This document shows, in pieces, positions 20,497-29,761 of a stretch of DNA of 64,000 nucleotides. Each line of letters begins with the position of its first letter. The stretch's first letter is position 1. Made by a program: the position numbers and the translations under genes. The stretch lies in contig NZ_JAKKOT010000004.1 in assembly GCF_021739025.1 (NCBI RefSeq), forward strand, positions 1-64,000, written 5' to 3'. Under the pieces are notes generated by a model. It was not told the origin of the DNA. It made no database searches and was given only the letters and a program-made list of their open reading frames with translations. The stretch comes from Gordonia liuliyuniae. GTDB lineage: Bacteria; Actinomycetota; Actinomycetes; Mycobacteriales; Mycobacteriaceae.

Positions 20497-21837
20497 ATGG
20501 ACTGCATAGTCGTAGGTGGCGGGTTGGCGGGATTGGCGTCTGCGGTGTGGTTGACCGAAGCCGGTCATCGGGTGACGATTCTGGAACGACGCGGCTCGCT
20601 CGGCGGCCGGACGATCTCGATGCCGATCGCCGCCGTCGACGACATCCCCGACAACGGGCAGCACGTGTTCGCGAGCGGTTACGAAGACCTCATGCGATAC
20701 CTGGAGAGCGTCGGCACGCGCCAGTACGTGGAGTTCCCCGGCCATATGAGTATCCGCCTGCCCGACGGGACGTCGCACCGTCAGGCGTTCGGCGGCCTCA
20801 CTGGGCTGCGTGCGGCGTTCGGCGCACTGCCGGGAGTGGCGGGGTTGGACCGGGCCCGGACCATGCTCGCCCAGGGCAGACTCATCCGCCACGTTCTCCG
20901 GCAGCCCGCGTGGCTCGACGATGTGACGGCCGACGAGTGGTTCCGTCGGATCAAGATGCCGCAGGCGGCGCGCGACGCTTTGTGGGACGGCATCGTCATC
21001 GGATTGACCGGCGACAAGACCGAGATCTCGTCAGCCAAGGTGCCTGCCGACCTCCTGGTGACGGGGGTCAGGCGGGCGCTCGTGCACAAGCGGGCGATCT
21101 CGATCGGGTATCCGACCGTCGACCTCGACACGCTGTTCATCGACGGCGCCGAGAAGTTCTTCGCGAACAACGGTGTGGACGTCCGCCACCGGGCGGTCGT
21201 CTCGACGATCGACGTCGCCGACGGCGCCGTGACCGGGGTGACGTTGAACGACGGCGAGCACATCCCGGCCGACGCCGTGATCTGCGCCGTTCCCGTATGG
21301 AGTGTCAAAGGGCTGCTCGATCAGGTTCCCGGGCACGAAGCGGTCTACGCCGCCGCAGACCAGTTGACGCCGGTGCCGATCGTGAGCGTCAACCTCTACC
21401 TCGACCGGGACATCGGGATGGCCGACTGGGGCGAGATCCTCTACGGCGGCGAAGGCGTCCTCGAACAGGTCTGGGACCGCCAGCGCATGCACGGGCGCGA
21501 ACCGAAGGACAACTACTTCTATTCGACGACGGTGTCCGCATCATACGAACTCGTCGGCAAGACGAACGATGAGATCATCGACGTCCAGATCGCCATGCTG
21601 CGCCGGTACTTCCCAGGCGCGGCCGACGCACAGGTCGTCCACGGGCACGTCGTGCGGATGCCGAAGTCGACGTTCGCGCAACGTCCGGGAACCGCTGGGA
21701 TACGTCCGGACCAGCGGACCGCCGTGCGTGGCCTCGCGCTGGCCGGTGACTGGACCCGCACCGACTGGACGACGACGATGGAGGGCGCCGCGCAGAGCGC
21801 CGCGCGCGCCGTCGACGTGATTCTCAGCGACCGATGA
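20497..21837 (+). CDS. FAD-dependent oxidoreductase, HpnE/phytoene-desaturase-like
   Basis: 446 aa starting MDCIVVGGGLAGLASAVWL, an FAD-binding Rossmann motif at 5-16, followed by LERRGSLGGRT, which binds the second part of FAD. The DDIPDNGQHVFASGYEDLM segment and overall length resemble hydroxysqualene dehydroxylase HpnE and carotenoid desaturases of the amine-oxidase superfamily. The C-terminal LALAGDWTRTDWTTTMEGA is the usual FAD-ribityl motif. No squalene or carotenoid partner gene is adjacent, so the substrate is open. Its last 14 bp overlap the end of the convergent FUSC gene. Confidence 0.75.
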   Translation: MDCIVVGGGLAGLASAVWLTEAGHRVTILERRGSLGGRTISMPIAAVDDIPDNGQHVFASGYEDLMRYLESVGTRQYVEFPGHMSIRLPDGTSHRQAFGGLTGLRAAFGALPGVAGLDRARTMLAQGRLIRHVLRQPAWLDDVTADEWFRRIKMPQAARDALWDGIVIGLTGDKTEISSAKVPADLLVTGVRRALVHKRAISIGYPTVDLDTLFIDGAEKFFANNGVDVRHRAVVSTIDVADGAVTGVTLNDGEHIPADAVICAVPVWSVKGLLDQVPGHEAVYAAADQLTPVPIVSVNLYLDRDIGMADWGEILYGGEGVLEQVWDRQRMHGREPKDNYFYSTTVSASYELVGKTNDEIIDVQIAMLRRYFPGAADAQVVHGHVVRMPKSTFAQRPGTAGIRPDQRTAVRGLALAGDWTRTDWTTTMEGAAQSAARAVDVILSDR

Positions 21838-24148
21838 CGGCGGTGTCCACCGCACGCACCTGCAGTTCGGCCGACACCGCGAGCGCGGCCACTGCGCCGT
21901 CGATCAGCTGGAGGTCGCGCAGCACGAGTTGACGCGGGGTGAGCCTACCGTGGTCGTCGAGGTCCGCCGCCACCCGCTCGAACAACGACGCCGACCGCGT
22001 GTAGACGCGAGTCGACCGATGCTCGGAGAGGGAGTCGGACAGTTCTGCTATCGAGTCGGCCATCGCCGCGGTCGCGGAGTCGAGTCGAGCCCCGGCCGCG
22101 CCGTCGATCCCGGTGCACCACCGTGCGTCGGCGACGAGGTCGCGGGCGTACGAGTGCGCGGCGTTCGCGGCGGACCACCACTGCTGTGTGACGCCGCCGA
22201 ACGTCCCCGGCACACGGAGCATCGCGCGGCTCGGCGACGTGGCAGACTCCAACGCCTGGAATGCGACGTCGACCTCGCGTGACGCCGTCTGCAGGCGGTG
22301 GCCGCCGTCGCCGTCGCGCACCCCGCGCACCGTCGCGGCGATCAACGCCGACAACGCGGAGAGGAACTCACGCGTCGCGACGCGCACCACCCGGCTGGTC
22401 CGCAACGGGAGCACGAAGATCACGGTGGCGACGGCCGCAGCAGCACCGACGACTGTCTCGAGGACTCGCATCTCCAGCAGCTCAGCCGACAGCTCGGCGA
22501 GCTGCACGTACAGCTGAGCGACGAGAATCGTGATCGACATGGCGAAGAACGCGTAGCTGATCCGCATCAGGTAGATGCCGAGGAACAGCGACACGAGAAT
22601 CACGGCGATCGACAACGGAACGTTCTGGCCGACCGCTTCGGCGAGGAGCGCGCCGACGATCACGCCGAGGATCGTGCCGATGACGCGGAACGCACCCTTG
22701 CGGACCTGCTCCGCAGCGTTGTTCGCCCCCATGAACGTGACGAACGTCGCGAGCACCGCCCAATAGAATCGGTCCGACGAGATGAGGACGCCGGCGACCA
22801 CGGAGATCGACGCCGCGACCGTCATCTGGATGCCGGACCGTACGGACGGGTCCAGCCGCGCGGTCATCGACTGTGCAGCCTTCTCCTTCGACGCGGTCGC
22901 GCTCACCGTCGACGACCCGGGCAACCAGCCGGAGACCAGCGAGACCGACGCCGAGAACCTGTCCTGCTCGGCGACCTCGTGCGAGCGGACGCGTTTGAGA
23001 TACGACTCGAACCGTTGCCTGCTGATCGCTGCCAGGACTCGCGCGTAGTCGATGACCGAGGTCGCGAAGCGATGCAGCACCACGAGCAGGTCGTCGTCGA
23101 TGCCCGAACGGATCTCGTCGTCGCGCAAGGCCTCACGAAGAGTGCGTCCGATGCGGTCGACGGGTTCGGGGGCGCGGTGCTCGATGGCGACCATCGAGTC
23201 GCGGACCAGGCGCGCGACGGAGTCGGGGGTGTCGGAGACCGCGATCGACCGCGCGAAGCGGGCCGCATTCGCCAACGCGAGCTCGGCGGCGAACACGTGC
23301 CGATGGATCTCGGCCGCCGTTGTCCCGATCGGGAGCCGCGGATTCTCGGCGAGTTGAGCGTCGATCATCAACGCCGTCTCGTTCAACCGGACGAGCTTCT
23401 TGTGCTGGCGTTCCCGATACCGCGGCGAACCTGGATGGTCGAGGACGTCGACCGTCGCCGCGGCGACACCGTCCGCACGTCCGAGGAAAGACGACCGGAG
23501 ACGTTTCACCGCCGACCACCGACTCGGATAGAACAGGACGAGCTGCGCGAGGATCGCGACCGTTCCGCCGATGACGAGTTCGGCGCCGATCCATCCGACA
23601 CCGCTCACATCGGTGAGACGGCCGAGGAAGAATCCGAGGAAGTTGCCCATGAACAGGCCTTGCCCGAGGACGAAACCCCACGCGCCGAATCGCCGCAGGA
23701 AGCCTGCGCCGCCGAGCGCGGCGATCATCACGAGCAGCGCGACCACTCGGACGTCGGCGAGGGCGAGGCCCGCGACGACGCCGACGAACATGGCGCACGG
23801 AAGCAGGGCGAGTCCGACGACGCCGTCGCGGACGGTCGTGAACATCGGGCCGGCGAAGTTCGACACCATCACGACCATCGCGCCGACCATCATGCCCATC
23901 ACTCCGGCGGCGCGATTCTCTGCGGCGACAGCGGCCGAATCGCCGGACACCATGAGCGGGTGAGCGAACTGAACGAAGATCCATTCGGCGCCGATGACCG
24001 CGGCGACCGAGACGACGGTCTGCACCGCTGTCCGCAGTCGGGTCAGGCCCGGATCGGACACCACGAAGCGGTTGAGCCATTCGTCGACCCTCTGGCGGGT
24101 GCGTCTCTCCGCTGTCCGGGGAGCAGAAGCAGCGGGAGTGTGAGACAT
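21824..24148 (-). CDS. FUSC family integral membrane protein
   Basis: 774 aa. Two hydrophobic blocks of about six transmembrane helices each (around residues 40-200 and 440-590) are each followed by a soluble helical region, the layout of fusaric-acid-resistance/YccS-type proteins. The repeat VRSGIQMTVAASISVVAGVL begins the second block. Such proteins are thought to export aromatic acids or act in envelope stress, but the substrate here is unknown. The candidate -10 TATCCT (reverse strand, 24158-24163) lies 9 nt before the ATG, so the message may be leaderless. Confidence 0.85.
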   Translation of the reverse strand: MSHTPAASAPRTAERRTRQRVDEWLNRFVVSDPGLTRLRTAVQTVVSVAAVIGAEWIFVQFAHPLMVSGDSAAVAAENRAAGVMGMMVGAMVVMVSNFAGPMFTTVRDGVVGLALLPCAMFVGVVAGLALADVRVVALLVMIAALGGAGFLRRFGAWGFVLGQGLFMGNFLGFFLGRLTDVSGVGWIGAELVIGGTVAILAQLVLFYPSRWSAVKRLRSSFLGRADGVAAATVDVLDHPGSPRYRERQHKKLVRLNETALMIDAQLAENPRLPIGTTAAEIHRHVFAAELALANAARFARSIAVSDTPDSVARLVRDSMVAIEHRAPEPVDRIGRTLREALRDDEIRSGIDDDLLVVLHRFATSVIDYARVLAAISRQRFESYLKRVRSHEVAEQDRFSASVSLVSGWLPGSSTVSATASKEKAAQSMTARLDPSVRSGIQMTVAASISVVAGVLISSDRFYWAVLATFVTFMGANNAAEQVRKGAFRVIGTILGVIVGALLAEAVGQNVPLSIAVILVSLFLGIYLMRISYAFFAMSITILVAQLYVQLAELSAELLEMRVLETVVGAAAAVATVIFVLPLRTSRVVRVATREFLSALSALIAATVRGVRDGDGGHRLQTASREVDVAFQALESATSPSRAMLRVPGTFGGVTQQWWSAANAAHSYARDLVADARWCTGIDGAAGARLDSATAAMADSIAELSDSLSEHRSTRVYTRSASLFERVAADLDDHGRLTPRQLVLRDLQLIDGAVAALAVSAELQVRAVDTAVIGR

Positions 24149-24237
24149 ACAGACACTAGGATACGTCGTCCGAACCGGCCCGCATGTCTGTGACGATCGG
24201 TATCGACAATCTTGCGCGTGCAGGGCACGATAGCGTC

Positions 24238-24681
24238 ATGACATTCTCTGACGTGACGGCGTCCGCGGGCGCGTGGGTCCTCGAGAACGGGCACCGTGCG
24301 CTGCTCGCGGTGACCGGCGGCCGCTTCCCGAAGAAGTTGCTCGGCATGGAGACGATCGAACTGCACACGATCGGCCGTAAGTCCGGTCAGCGGCGGTCGT
24401 CGATGCTGACCGCACCGATCTTCGAAGCCGATCGCATTGTCGTGATCGCGTCCAAGGGCGGCCACTCCGAGCACCCGGACTGGTACAAGAACCTCGTCGC
24501 GAACCCCGACGTCGAGGTCACGTTCGGGGAGTCCACGACGCCGTGGAGCGCGCGTACCGCGGACGCGCAGGAGAAGGCGGACCTGTGGCCGACCGCGGTG
24601 AAGATCAACCCGGGCTACGACGGTTACCAGCGCAAGACCGACCGGGACATACCTGTCGTGATCCTCACGCCACGCACCTGA
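24238..24681 (+). CDS. Deazaflavin-dependent nitroreductase-family protein (Ddn-like), copy 2
   Basis: 147 aa from the ATG at 24238 (MTFSDVTASAGAW). It has the same motifs as the copy at 19485: LHTIGRKSGQRRSSMLTAP, VVIASKGGHSEHPDWYKN and a terminal YQRKTDRDIPVVIL. The two differ along most of their length, so they are old paralogues. F420-dependent reduction is the family activity; substrate unknown. It lies divergent from the FUSC gene and ends 6 bp from the convergent YdeI-like gene. Confidence 0.88.
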   Translation: MTFSDVTASAGAWVLENGHRALLAVTGGRFPKKLLGMETIELHTIGRKSGQRRSSMLTAPIFEADRIVVIASKGGHSEHPDWYKNLVANPDVEVTFGESTTPWSARTADAQEKADLWPTAVKINPGYDGYQRKTDRDIPVVILTPRT

Positions 24682-24687
24682 TCGCGG

Positions 24688-25224
24688 CTAATTCGCGCCG
24701 ATTAGGACGCCGCTCTTGGCGACGTTGGGATCAGTGCACGAGGAGAGGTCGAAGCAGCAGGGACGGCGTTTGCCGTCGCGCAGTTTCGAGACGCCGACGT
24801 CAACGCGGCGTGCCCGGGTCGCCGGGTTCTTCGTCGCCTGCACCCATCGAACCCATTCCCACCGGGCCATCGGGGTGATCTCGCGCCAGAGTTGAGCGAT
24901 GTCCGGGGCGTCGTCCAATGCGGACCGGAAATCGTCGGGGACCACAGGTTCTGGCCACTGGTCGGCGGGGACGATCGTCGTGGCGACGACGGTGCCCGCT
25001 GCGCCGAGTGCGGAGGCGAGCGGCTCGTCGAGTCGTATCCAATGCCCGCGGTTGCCATCGGGCTCGACGACCGTAGCGTAGTCGTGCCCGTCGATGCTGC
25101 CGGTCACGGCGACCTGGCCGCGTGAGGGCAGGGCGGCGCTCGCCTCGGCGGGCAGACGCACGATCGTCTGACCGTTGACCTCGTCGATCTGGGCGTCGAA
25201 CGTGATCGGTGCGCTGGCGGACAT
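24688..25224 (-). CDS. DUF1905/YdeI-like protein (OmpD-associated family)
   Basis: 178 aa. The ATG at 25224 (MSASAPITFDAQ) follows ACAGGAG. The N-terminal half is a DUF1905 beta-rich domain (VRLPAEASAALPSRGQVAVTG). The C-terminal half is the YdeI/OmpD-associated helical domain (PDDFRSALDDAPDIAQLW, WVRWVQATKNPATRARRVD) and ends with a Cys-containing tail, RRPCCFDLSSCTDP. In enteric bacteria such proteins are linked to antimicrobial peptide tolerance. The role in actinobacteria is not established. Confidence 0.78.
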   Translation of the reverse strand: MSASAPITFDAQIDEVNGQTIVRLPAEASAALPSRGQVAVTGSIDGHDYATVVEPDGNRGHWIRLDEPLASALGAAGTVVATTIVPADQWPEPVVPDDFRSALDDAPDIAQLWREITPMARWEWVRWVQATKNPATRARRVDVGVSKLRDGKRRPCCFDLSSCTDPNVAKSGVLIGAN

Positions 25225-25316
25225 GGCGGCTCCTGTCGTTCCAGGGGGCGAGGACGTTGTGGGTCTCAAGCGTAGTCGGCGCGTCGCCGGTCGGCCTTCT
25301 TGATTCCTGATCGGTT

Positions 25317-25322
25317 CTACAG
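25317..25322 (+). promoter_or_regulatory. candidate leaderless promoter of the CoA-binding protein
   Basis: TACAGT at 25317-25322 lies 8 nt before the ATG at 25331, the spacing expected for transcription starting at the initiation codon. GGAG at 25324 would be too close to act as a ribosome site. Confidence 0.35.
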
Positions 25323-25330
25323 TGGAGTGC

Positions 25331-25744
25331 ATGGCCAGCACAGACGACGTCGTCGAACAGATCCTCAACCGCTACGACACGATCACGGTGGTCGGCGCGA
25401 GCGCGAACCCGGAGAAGGCCGCCAACGAGGTGCCCGCCTACATGCAGAAGGCAGGCTGGCGGATCATCCCGGTGAACCCGAGCGCCGACGAGATCGTCGG
25501 GGAGAACGTGTACCGCACCCTTGCCGACGTCCCGCAGCAGGTCGGACTCGTCGACGTCTTCCGGCCGGCCGCCGATGCCGCCGAGATCGCTCGGCAAGCG
25601 GTCGCCGCGAACGCCACCGCGCTGTGGCTGCAACTGGGGATCATCAGCGACGAAGCGCGTGAGATCGCCGAGCGCGCCGGACTGCTGTACGTGGAGGATC
25701 GCTGCCTGATCATCGAGCAGCGGCGGACCGGGATCACGAAGTAG
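25331..25744 (+). CDS. CoA-binding domain protein (YccU-like)
   Basis: 137 aa from the ATG at 25331 (MASTDDVVEQIL); a GTG at 25322 is an alternative. It is a single CoA-binding Rossmann domain: ITVVGASANPEKAANEVP near the N-terminus, then IIPVNPSADEIVGENVYRTL and the VEDRCLIIEQRR end. It resembles the N-terminal CoA domain of succinyl-CoA ligases and stand-alone YccU proteins, whose role is not settled. It is followed by a strong terminator. Confidence 0.86.
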   Translation: MASTDDVVEQILNRYDTITVVGASANPEKAANEVPAYMQKAGWRIIPVNPSADEIVGENVYRTLADVPQQVGLVDVFRPAADAAEIARQAVAANATALWLQLGIISDEAREIAERAGLLYVEDRCLIIEQRRTGITK

Positions 25745-25747
25745 CGA

Positions 25748-25780
25748 CCGGTCTTCGCTTGCCGCGCAAGCGAAGACCGG
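25748..25780. terminator. terminator between the CoA-binding gene and dctA
   Basis: A perfect 15-bp inverted repeat (25748-25762 with 25766-25780) with a 3-nt loop (CGC) sits between two convergent genes. Confidence 0.82.
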
Positions 25781-25808
25781 GCATCCGTCGTGGTGGGGCG
25801 GTGGCGGG

Positions 25809-27335
25809 TCAGAGAACCGCCGGCTGGCGTTCAGTCCCGGACGCGTGCTCGGCCCCCGCCTTCTGTTCGACAGCCTTCTGCTCGGTCGCCTTCTGCTCGG
25901 TCGTCGGCTCCGGCGCGCGCTCAGCATCGTCCGGTTCGTGGTCGTCGACCATCGAGGCTTCGTCGAACGGATCGTCGCCGTCGAGGACGCGCCGGGTCTT
26001 CGCGGTGTCGACGGTCTTCGTCCAGGTGCCGATGACGAGCGTCGCGATCGCGTTGCCGGAGAAGTTGGTCAGCGCGCGGGCCTCGGACATGAAGCGGTCG
26101 ATGCCGACGATCACGCCGACGCCGTCGAGCAGGTCCGGCCGATGACTCTGGAGGCCGCCTGCGAGAGTCGCCAGCCCGGCGCCGGTGACGCCCGCAGCGC
26201 CCTTGGACGCGATCATCATGAACAGCAGGAGCGAGAACTGCTCGCCGTAGTTCAGGGGAGCGCCCATCGCGTCGGCGACGAACAACGACGCCATCGTCAG
26301 ATAGATCGCGGTGCCGTCGAGGTTGAACGAGTACCCGGTCGGGACCACGATGCCGACCGTCGACTTCTCCACACCGGCGTGCTCCATCTTCGCGATCAAC
26401 CGCGGGAGCGCGGCTTCACTCGACGACGTCGCGACGATCAGCAGGTATTCGCGGGCCAGATAGCGGGCGAGTTTGAACACCGACAGGTGGGCGACGAAGC
26501 GAAGGAGCACACCGAGGACGACGAACACGAACAGGAAGCACGTCACGTAGAACCCGAGCATCAACAGGCCGAGTTGCTTGACGGCTTCGAAGCCGGTGGA
26601 GCCGACGACGGCCGCGATGGCGCCGAATGCGCCGACCGGAGCGATCCACAGGATCATGACGAGCACGCGGAACACGAGCTTCTGGATGAGACCGATGCCG
26701 CGGAGGATCGGCTCTCCCGAAGTGCCGATCGCCTGCAGTGCGAAACCGACGAGCAGGGCGATGAACAACGTCTGCAGGACGCTGCCGGAGGTGAGCGCCG
26801 ACAGCATCGAGTCGGGGACGATTCCGTTGATGAAGTCCCACGTCCCACCGCCTTCGTGTGCCTGCTCGGCGTACTCGGCTCCCGAACCCGCCGTCACATG
26901 CAGACCGGTGCCGGGCTTGAGGAGATTGCCGACGAGGATGCCGATGCCCAACGCGAACGTCGACATCACGATGAAGTAGGCGAGCGCGAGGCCGCCGATC
27001 CGGCCAACGCTGGCCGCTTTGCGCACCGAACCGATGCCGAGGACGATGGTGCAGAAGATGACCGGCGAGATCATCATCTTGATGAGGTTCACGAAGATCT
27101 CGCCGAGCGGCTTCAGGTCCTTGCCGAACTCCGGCCACACCATGCCGACCACCACGCCCGCGATCACCGCCACGATGACAGCGAGGTAGAGGTAGTGGGT
27201 GCGGTCGCGTTTGGGCTTGGCAGCAGCGGCCTGGGGCCCAGTGGATTGGGGCCCAGCGGATTGGGGTTCAGCGGAGTGGGCTTCGGCGGAGTGGGCTTCT
27301 GGGCCCTGGGACGCGGTACCCGGTGAGGTTGTCAC
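25809..27335 (-). CDS. dctA: C4-dicarboxylate:cation symporter DctA
   Basis: 508 aa from a GTG at 27335, which has AAGGAG 8 nt upstream; the longer frame is rejected. It is a glutamate/dicarboxylate symporter (DAACS family) with about eight transmembrane helices, including ISPVIFCTIVLGIGS and the substrate-site region VVPTGYSFNLDGTAIYLTMA. It imports succinate, fumarate or malate. The first 35 residues are a low-complexity tract of a five-residue unit (EAHSA-like), and the C-terminal tail holds repeated TEQKA/VEQKA units, both outside the membrane core. A two-component system lies divergently upstream and probably controls it. Confidence 0.93.
   Translation of the reverse strand: MTTSPGTASQGPEAHSAEAHSAEPQSAGPQSTGPQAAAAKPKRDRTHYLYLAVIVAVIAGVVVGMVWPEFGKDLKPLGEIFVNLIKMMISPVIFCTIVLGIGSVRKAASVGRIGGLALAYFIVMSTFALGIGILVGNLLKPGTGLHVTAGSGAEYAEQAHEGGGTWDFINGIVPDSMLSALTSGSVLQTLFIALLVGFALQAIGTSGEPILRGIGLIQKLVFRVLVMILWIAPVGAFGAIAAVVGSTGFEAVKQLGLLMLGFYVTCFLFVFVVLGVLLRFVAHLSVFKLARYLAREYLLIVATSSSEAALPRLIAKMEHAGVEKSTVGIVVPTGYSFNLDGTAIYLTMASLFVADAMGAPLNYGEQFSLLLFMMIASKGAAGVTGAGLATLAGGLQSHRPDLLDGVGVIVGIDRFMSEARALTNFSGNAIATLVIGTWTKTVDTAKTRRVLDGDDPFDEASMVDDHEPDDAERAPEPTTEQKATEQKAVEQKAGAEHASGTERQPAVL
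27233..27292 (-). repeat. 15-bp tandem repeat in the dctA N-terminus (4 units)
   Basis: Units begin at 27233, 27248, 27263 and 27278 on the plus strand (GGGGCCCAGTGGATT and diverging copies). Each encodes five residues of the Ala/Ser/Pro/His tract before the first membrane helix of dctA. Confidence 0.85.
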
Positions 27336-27428
27336 AGCTAGTCTCCTTCGACTCTCATGCGCAGTGATACGAGAATCATGGGGGACTATGTGACGAGGAG
27401 CACTCTTGTGTTCATTCTGTACACGGCA

Positions 27429-27467
27429 GGCCCCGGAACGCGGCCCCGGAATGCGGCCACAGAACGC
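27429..27467 (+). repeat. 13-bp tandem repeat in the dctA/dctB spacer (3 units)
   Basis: GGCCCCGGAACGC, GGCCCCGGAATGC and GGCCACAGAACGC follow each other in the intergenic region just before the sensor kinase start. An imperfect palindrome at 27408-27424 (GTGTTC...GTACAC) beside it is a possible regulator site. Confidence 0.8.
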
Positions 27468-27481
27468 GGTGAGGTGAAGCG

Positions 27482-29056
27482 ATGATCGGTGCGATGCGAG
27501 GGCGCTGGCACCCCGCCGTGTCCACCCGCGTCTTCGTCGCGCAGGTGGCACTCCTGCTCGTCGTCGCAGTGGTCGGGTCGGCCGCATTCGTGTGGGCCGA
27601 ACGCGACCGGACCGACGACGATGCGCGTGAACGCACCACAGCGGTCGCCGTCGCGATCGCGACCGCTCCGTCCACGGCCGAGGCGCTGACGTCGCCGGAC
27701 CCGACGGCGCTGCTTGCGCCGGAGACCGACGCCGTCTCCCACGCCACGGGCATGGACTTCATCGTCGTCATGGCGCCGGACCGTACGCGCTACACCCACG
27801 CCAACCCCGCGAGGATCGGCGGCCGATTCACCGGGACGGTCGACCGCGCACTGCGCGGTGAGACGTTCACGGAGGAGTACACGGGCAGCCTCGGTCCGTC
27901 GATCCGTGCTGTGACACCGGTGTACGACGAGGACGGCGTGCTGATCGGGCTCGTGTCGGCGGGGGTGACCAGGGCCCGTCTGGCCGATCAAGTGCGCCGC
28001 GTGATCCCGATCGTGGCAGTGGTGGTCCTGGTGGGGCTCGCAGTGTCGGTCGGCGTCGCACTGCTCCTCGAACGTCGTCTGCGCAGGCAGACGCTGGGCC
28101 TCACACCAGACGCGCTGCGCGAACTCTACGAACATCACGACGCGGTCCTGCACGCGATCGCCGAGGGCATGATCGTGTTCGACGACGCCGCGCCGGACGG
28201 GCCGGCGGCCGTCGTCAACGATGAGGCGCGGCGTCTCCTTGACCTGCCGGACGGGCCGATCATGCGCGCCGACCTGCCCGCCTCGCTGCGCGGCGACGAC
28301 GACCTGGTCGACGAGGTGCACATCAGCGGCGACCGGGTTCTGCTGGCCAATCGTCAAGCGGTGACCGGAGCCGTTCAGCGGATCGGCACCGTCCTGACCG
28401 TCCGCGACCGGACCGATCTGCAGGAAGTGCTCGGCGAACTCGACGCCGTCCGATCGCTCGCCAACGCGTTGAGCGCACAGGCTCACGAACACGCGAACCG
28501 CATGCACTCGGTCGTCACGATGATCGAACTCGGCAGACGCGACGACGCTGTCGACTTCGCCACCCAGCAGCTCACCTCGTCGCAGGGACTCGTCGACCAG
28601 TTGGCATCGGCGGCCGACCCCGCGGTGACCGCGCTGGTCGTGGCGAAAGTCGCCGAAGCTGCGGCGGTCGGTGTCGAAGTGACCGTCGCCGACGGAGCAG
28701 ACCTCGTCGGCGGGCCGCTCACCGCCGCGGAATCGTTGACGGCGGTCGGCAATCTCGTCGACAATGCCGTCGACGCCGCGGGCGTCGACGGATGGGTCGA
28801 AGTGGATGCGGGCATCGTCGACGGACAGTGGTCGCTGCGGGTGCTCGACAGCGGACCGGGCATGAGCGACGAGGAGTTCGAGCGCGCTCGCGAACGCGGA
28901 TACTCGACCAAGGCTGGGCTGGATCGGATCCACGGACGAGGGCAGGGGTTGGCCCTGCTCAGCCGATTGGCGCAGCGGCGCGGCGGTACGCTGACTGTGC
29001 ACCGGGATCCGTCGACCGTCGAACTGGTCCTGCCGCGCGACACGGAAGAGAACTGA
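27482..29056 (+). CDS. Sensor histidine kinase, CitA/DcuS/DctB-like
   Basis: 524 aa with ATG at 27482 after GAGGTGAAG. A transmembrane helix (about 17-40) leads to an extracytoplasmic PAS-like sensor (about 45-170), a second helix (about 178-198), a cytoplasmic PAS region (about 215-310), a phospho-acceptor segment (LSAQAHEHANRMHSVVTMIE, with the His in HEHANR) and an HATPase domain with NLVDNAVDAAG and DSGPGMS motifs. This is the architecture of citrate and C4-dicarboxylate sensors. It is divergent from dctA and overlaps its response regulator, so dicarboxylate sensing is the likely job. Confidence 0.9.
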   Translation: MIGAMRGRWHPAVSTRVFVAQVALLLVVAVVGSAAFVWAERDRTDDDARERTTAVAVAIATAPSTAEALTSPDPTALLAPETDAVSHATGMDFIVVMAPDRTRYTHANPARIGGRFTGTVDRALRGETFTEEYTGSLGPSIRAVTPVYDEDGVLIGLVSAGVTRARLADQVRRVIPIVAVVVLVGLAVSVGVALLLERRLRRQTLGLTPDALRELYEHHDAVLHAIAEGMIVFDDAAPDGPAAVVNDEARRLLDLPDGPIMRADLPASLRGDDDLVDEVHISGDRVLLANRQAVTGAVQRIGTVLTVRDRTDLQEVLGELDAVRSLANALSAQAHEHANRMHSVVTMIELGRRDDAVDFATQQLTSSQGLVDQLASAADPAVTALVVAKVAEAAAVGVEVTVADGADLVGGPLTAAESLTAVGNLVDNAVDAAGVDGWVEVDAGIVDGQWSLRVLDSGPGMSDEEFERARERGYSTKAGLDRIHGRGQGLALLSRLAQRRGGTLTVHRDPSTVELVLPRDTEEN

Positions 29057-29742
29057 TGGCAATCGGAGTCCTGATCGTAGAGGACGAGCCGCGAATCGCA
29101 CAGGCGCACGCCGAGTACGTGCACCGCGTGGACGGATTCGACGTCGTGACGACGGTCGGTACAGGCGCCGCGGCGATCGACGCCGTTTCACGTGCCGCGG
29201 CCGGTCCCGCACCGGTCGACGTCCTCCTCGTGGACGTCGGTCTTCCCGACATGAGCGGGCTCGACGTGGCCGCCGCAGTCGCCGAGATCACGCCGCGACC
29301 CGATGTGATCATGGTGACGTCGGCCCGCGACATCGACACGATCCGAACCTCGGTCGCTCGAGGCGCCCTGCTGTATCTGATCAAACCCTTCACCTTCGCG
29401 GCGTTCGCGGCGAAACTGGCGCACTATCGCGAGTACCGCCGGATGCTCGGCGGCGCGGAGACCGGCCAGGCGCAGGTCGACGCCGCGCTGGCGGCGCTCC
29501 GTGAACCCTCGGACGGGCCTGCGACGCCCAAGGGGATCGCGGGTCCCACCCTCGAACTGATCACGTCGACGCTGCGCGAGTCGACGCAGCCGTTGAGCGC
29601 CAGCGAGATCGCTCGACGAACCGGGGTCTCCCGGGTGACGGCGTGGCGCTACCTGGAACGGTTGTCCGAAGACCGGGTCTGCCAACTCGTGCCCGAGTAC
29701 GGCGGGCGCGGCCGCCCGGAGAACAAATACCGCTGGCTGTGA
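29056..29742 (+). CDS. Response regulator, CitB/DcuR-type
   Basis: 228 aa. The ATG at 29056 overlaps the kinase stop (TGATG). A receiver domain (residues 1-120) has the acidic pair EDEP and the phospho-acceptor Asp in LLVDVGLPDMSG; LIKPFTF carries the conserved Lys. The C-terminus has a helix-turn-helix (LSASEIARRTGVSRVTAWRYLERL) as in DcuR/MalR regulators. It most likely activates dctA. It ends 19 bp from a convergent ABC permease gene. Confidence 0.92.
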   Translation: MAIGVLIVEDEPRIAQAHAEYVHRVDGFDVVTTVGTGAAAIDAVSRAAAGPAPVDVLLVDVGLPDMSGLDVAAAVAEITPRPDVIMVTSARDIDTIRTSVARGALLYLIKPFTFAAFAAKLAHYREYRRMLGGAETGQAQVDAALAALREPSDGPATPKGIAGPTLELITSTLRESTQPLSASEIARRTGVSRVTAWRYLERLSEDRVCQLVPEYGGRGRPENKYRWL

Positions 29743-29761
29743 CCACCGGACGGTCGGACGC

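Noticed and set aside
20497..21837. Naming the flavoprotein hpnE outright
   Set aside because: Squalene-pathway partners (hpnC, hpnD, shc) are not nearby, and related amine-oxidase-family desaturases share the visible motifs, so only the family is given.
22298..24193. A 631-codon plus-strand frame over the FUSC gene
   Set aside because: Its product is a hydrophilic Arg/Asp/His string, the reverse-frame shadow of a membrane protein; no start context or motif.
25845..27326. A 493-codon plus-strand frame over dctA
   Set aside because: Same reason: hydrophilic shadow of a symporter with clear membrane helices and substrate motifs.
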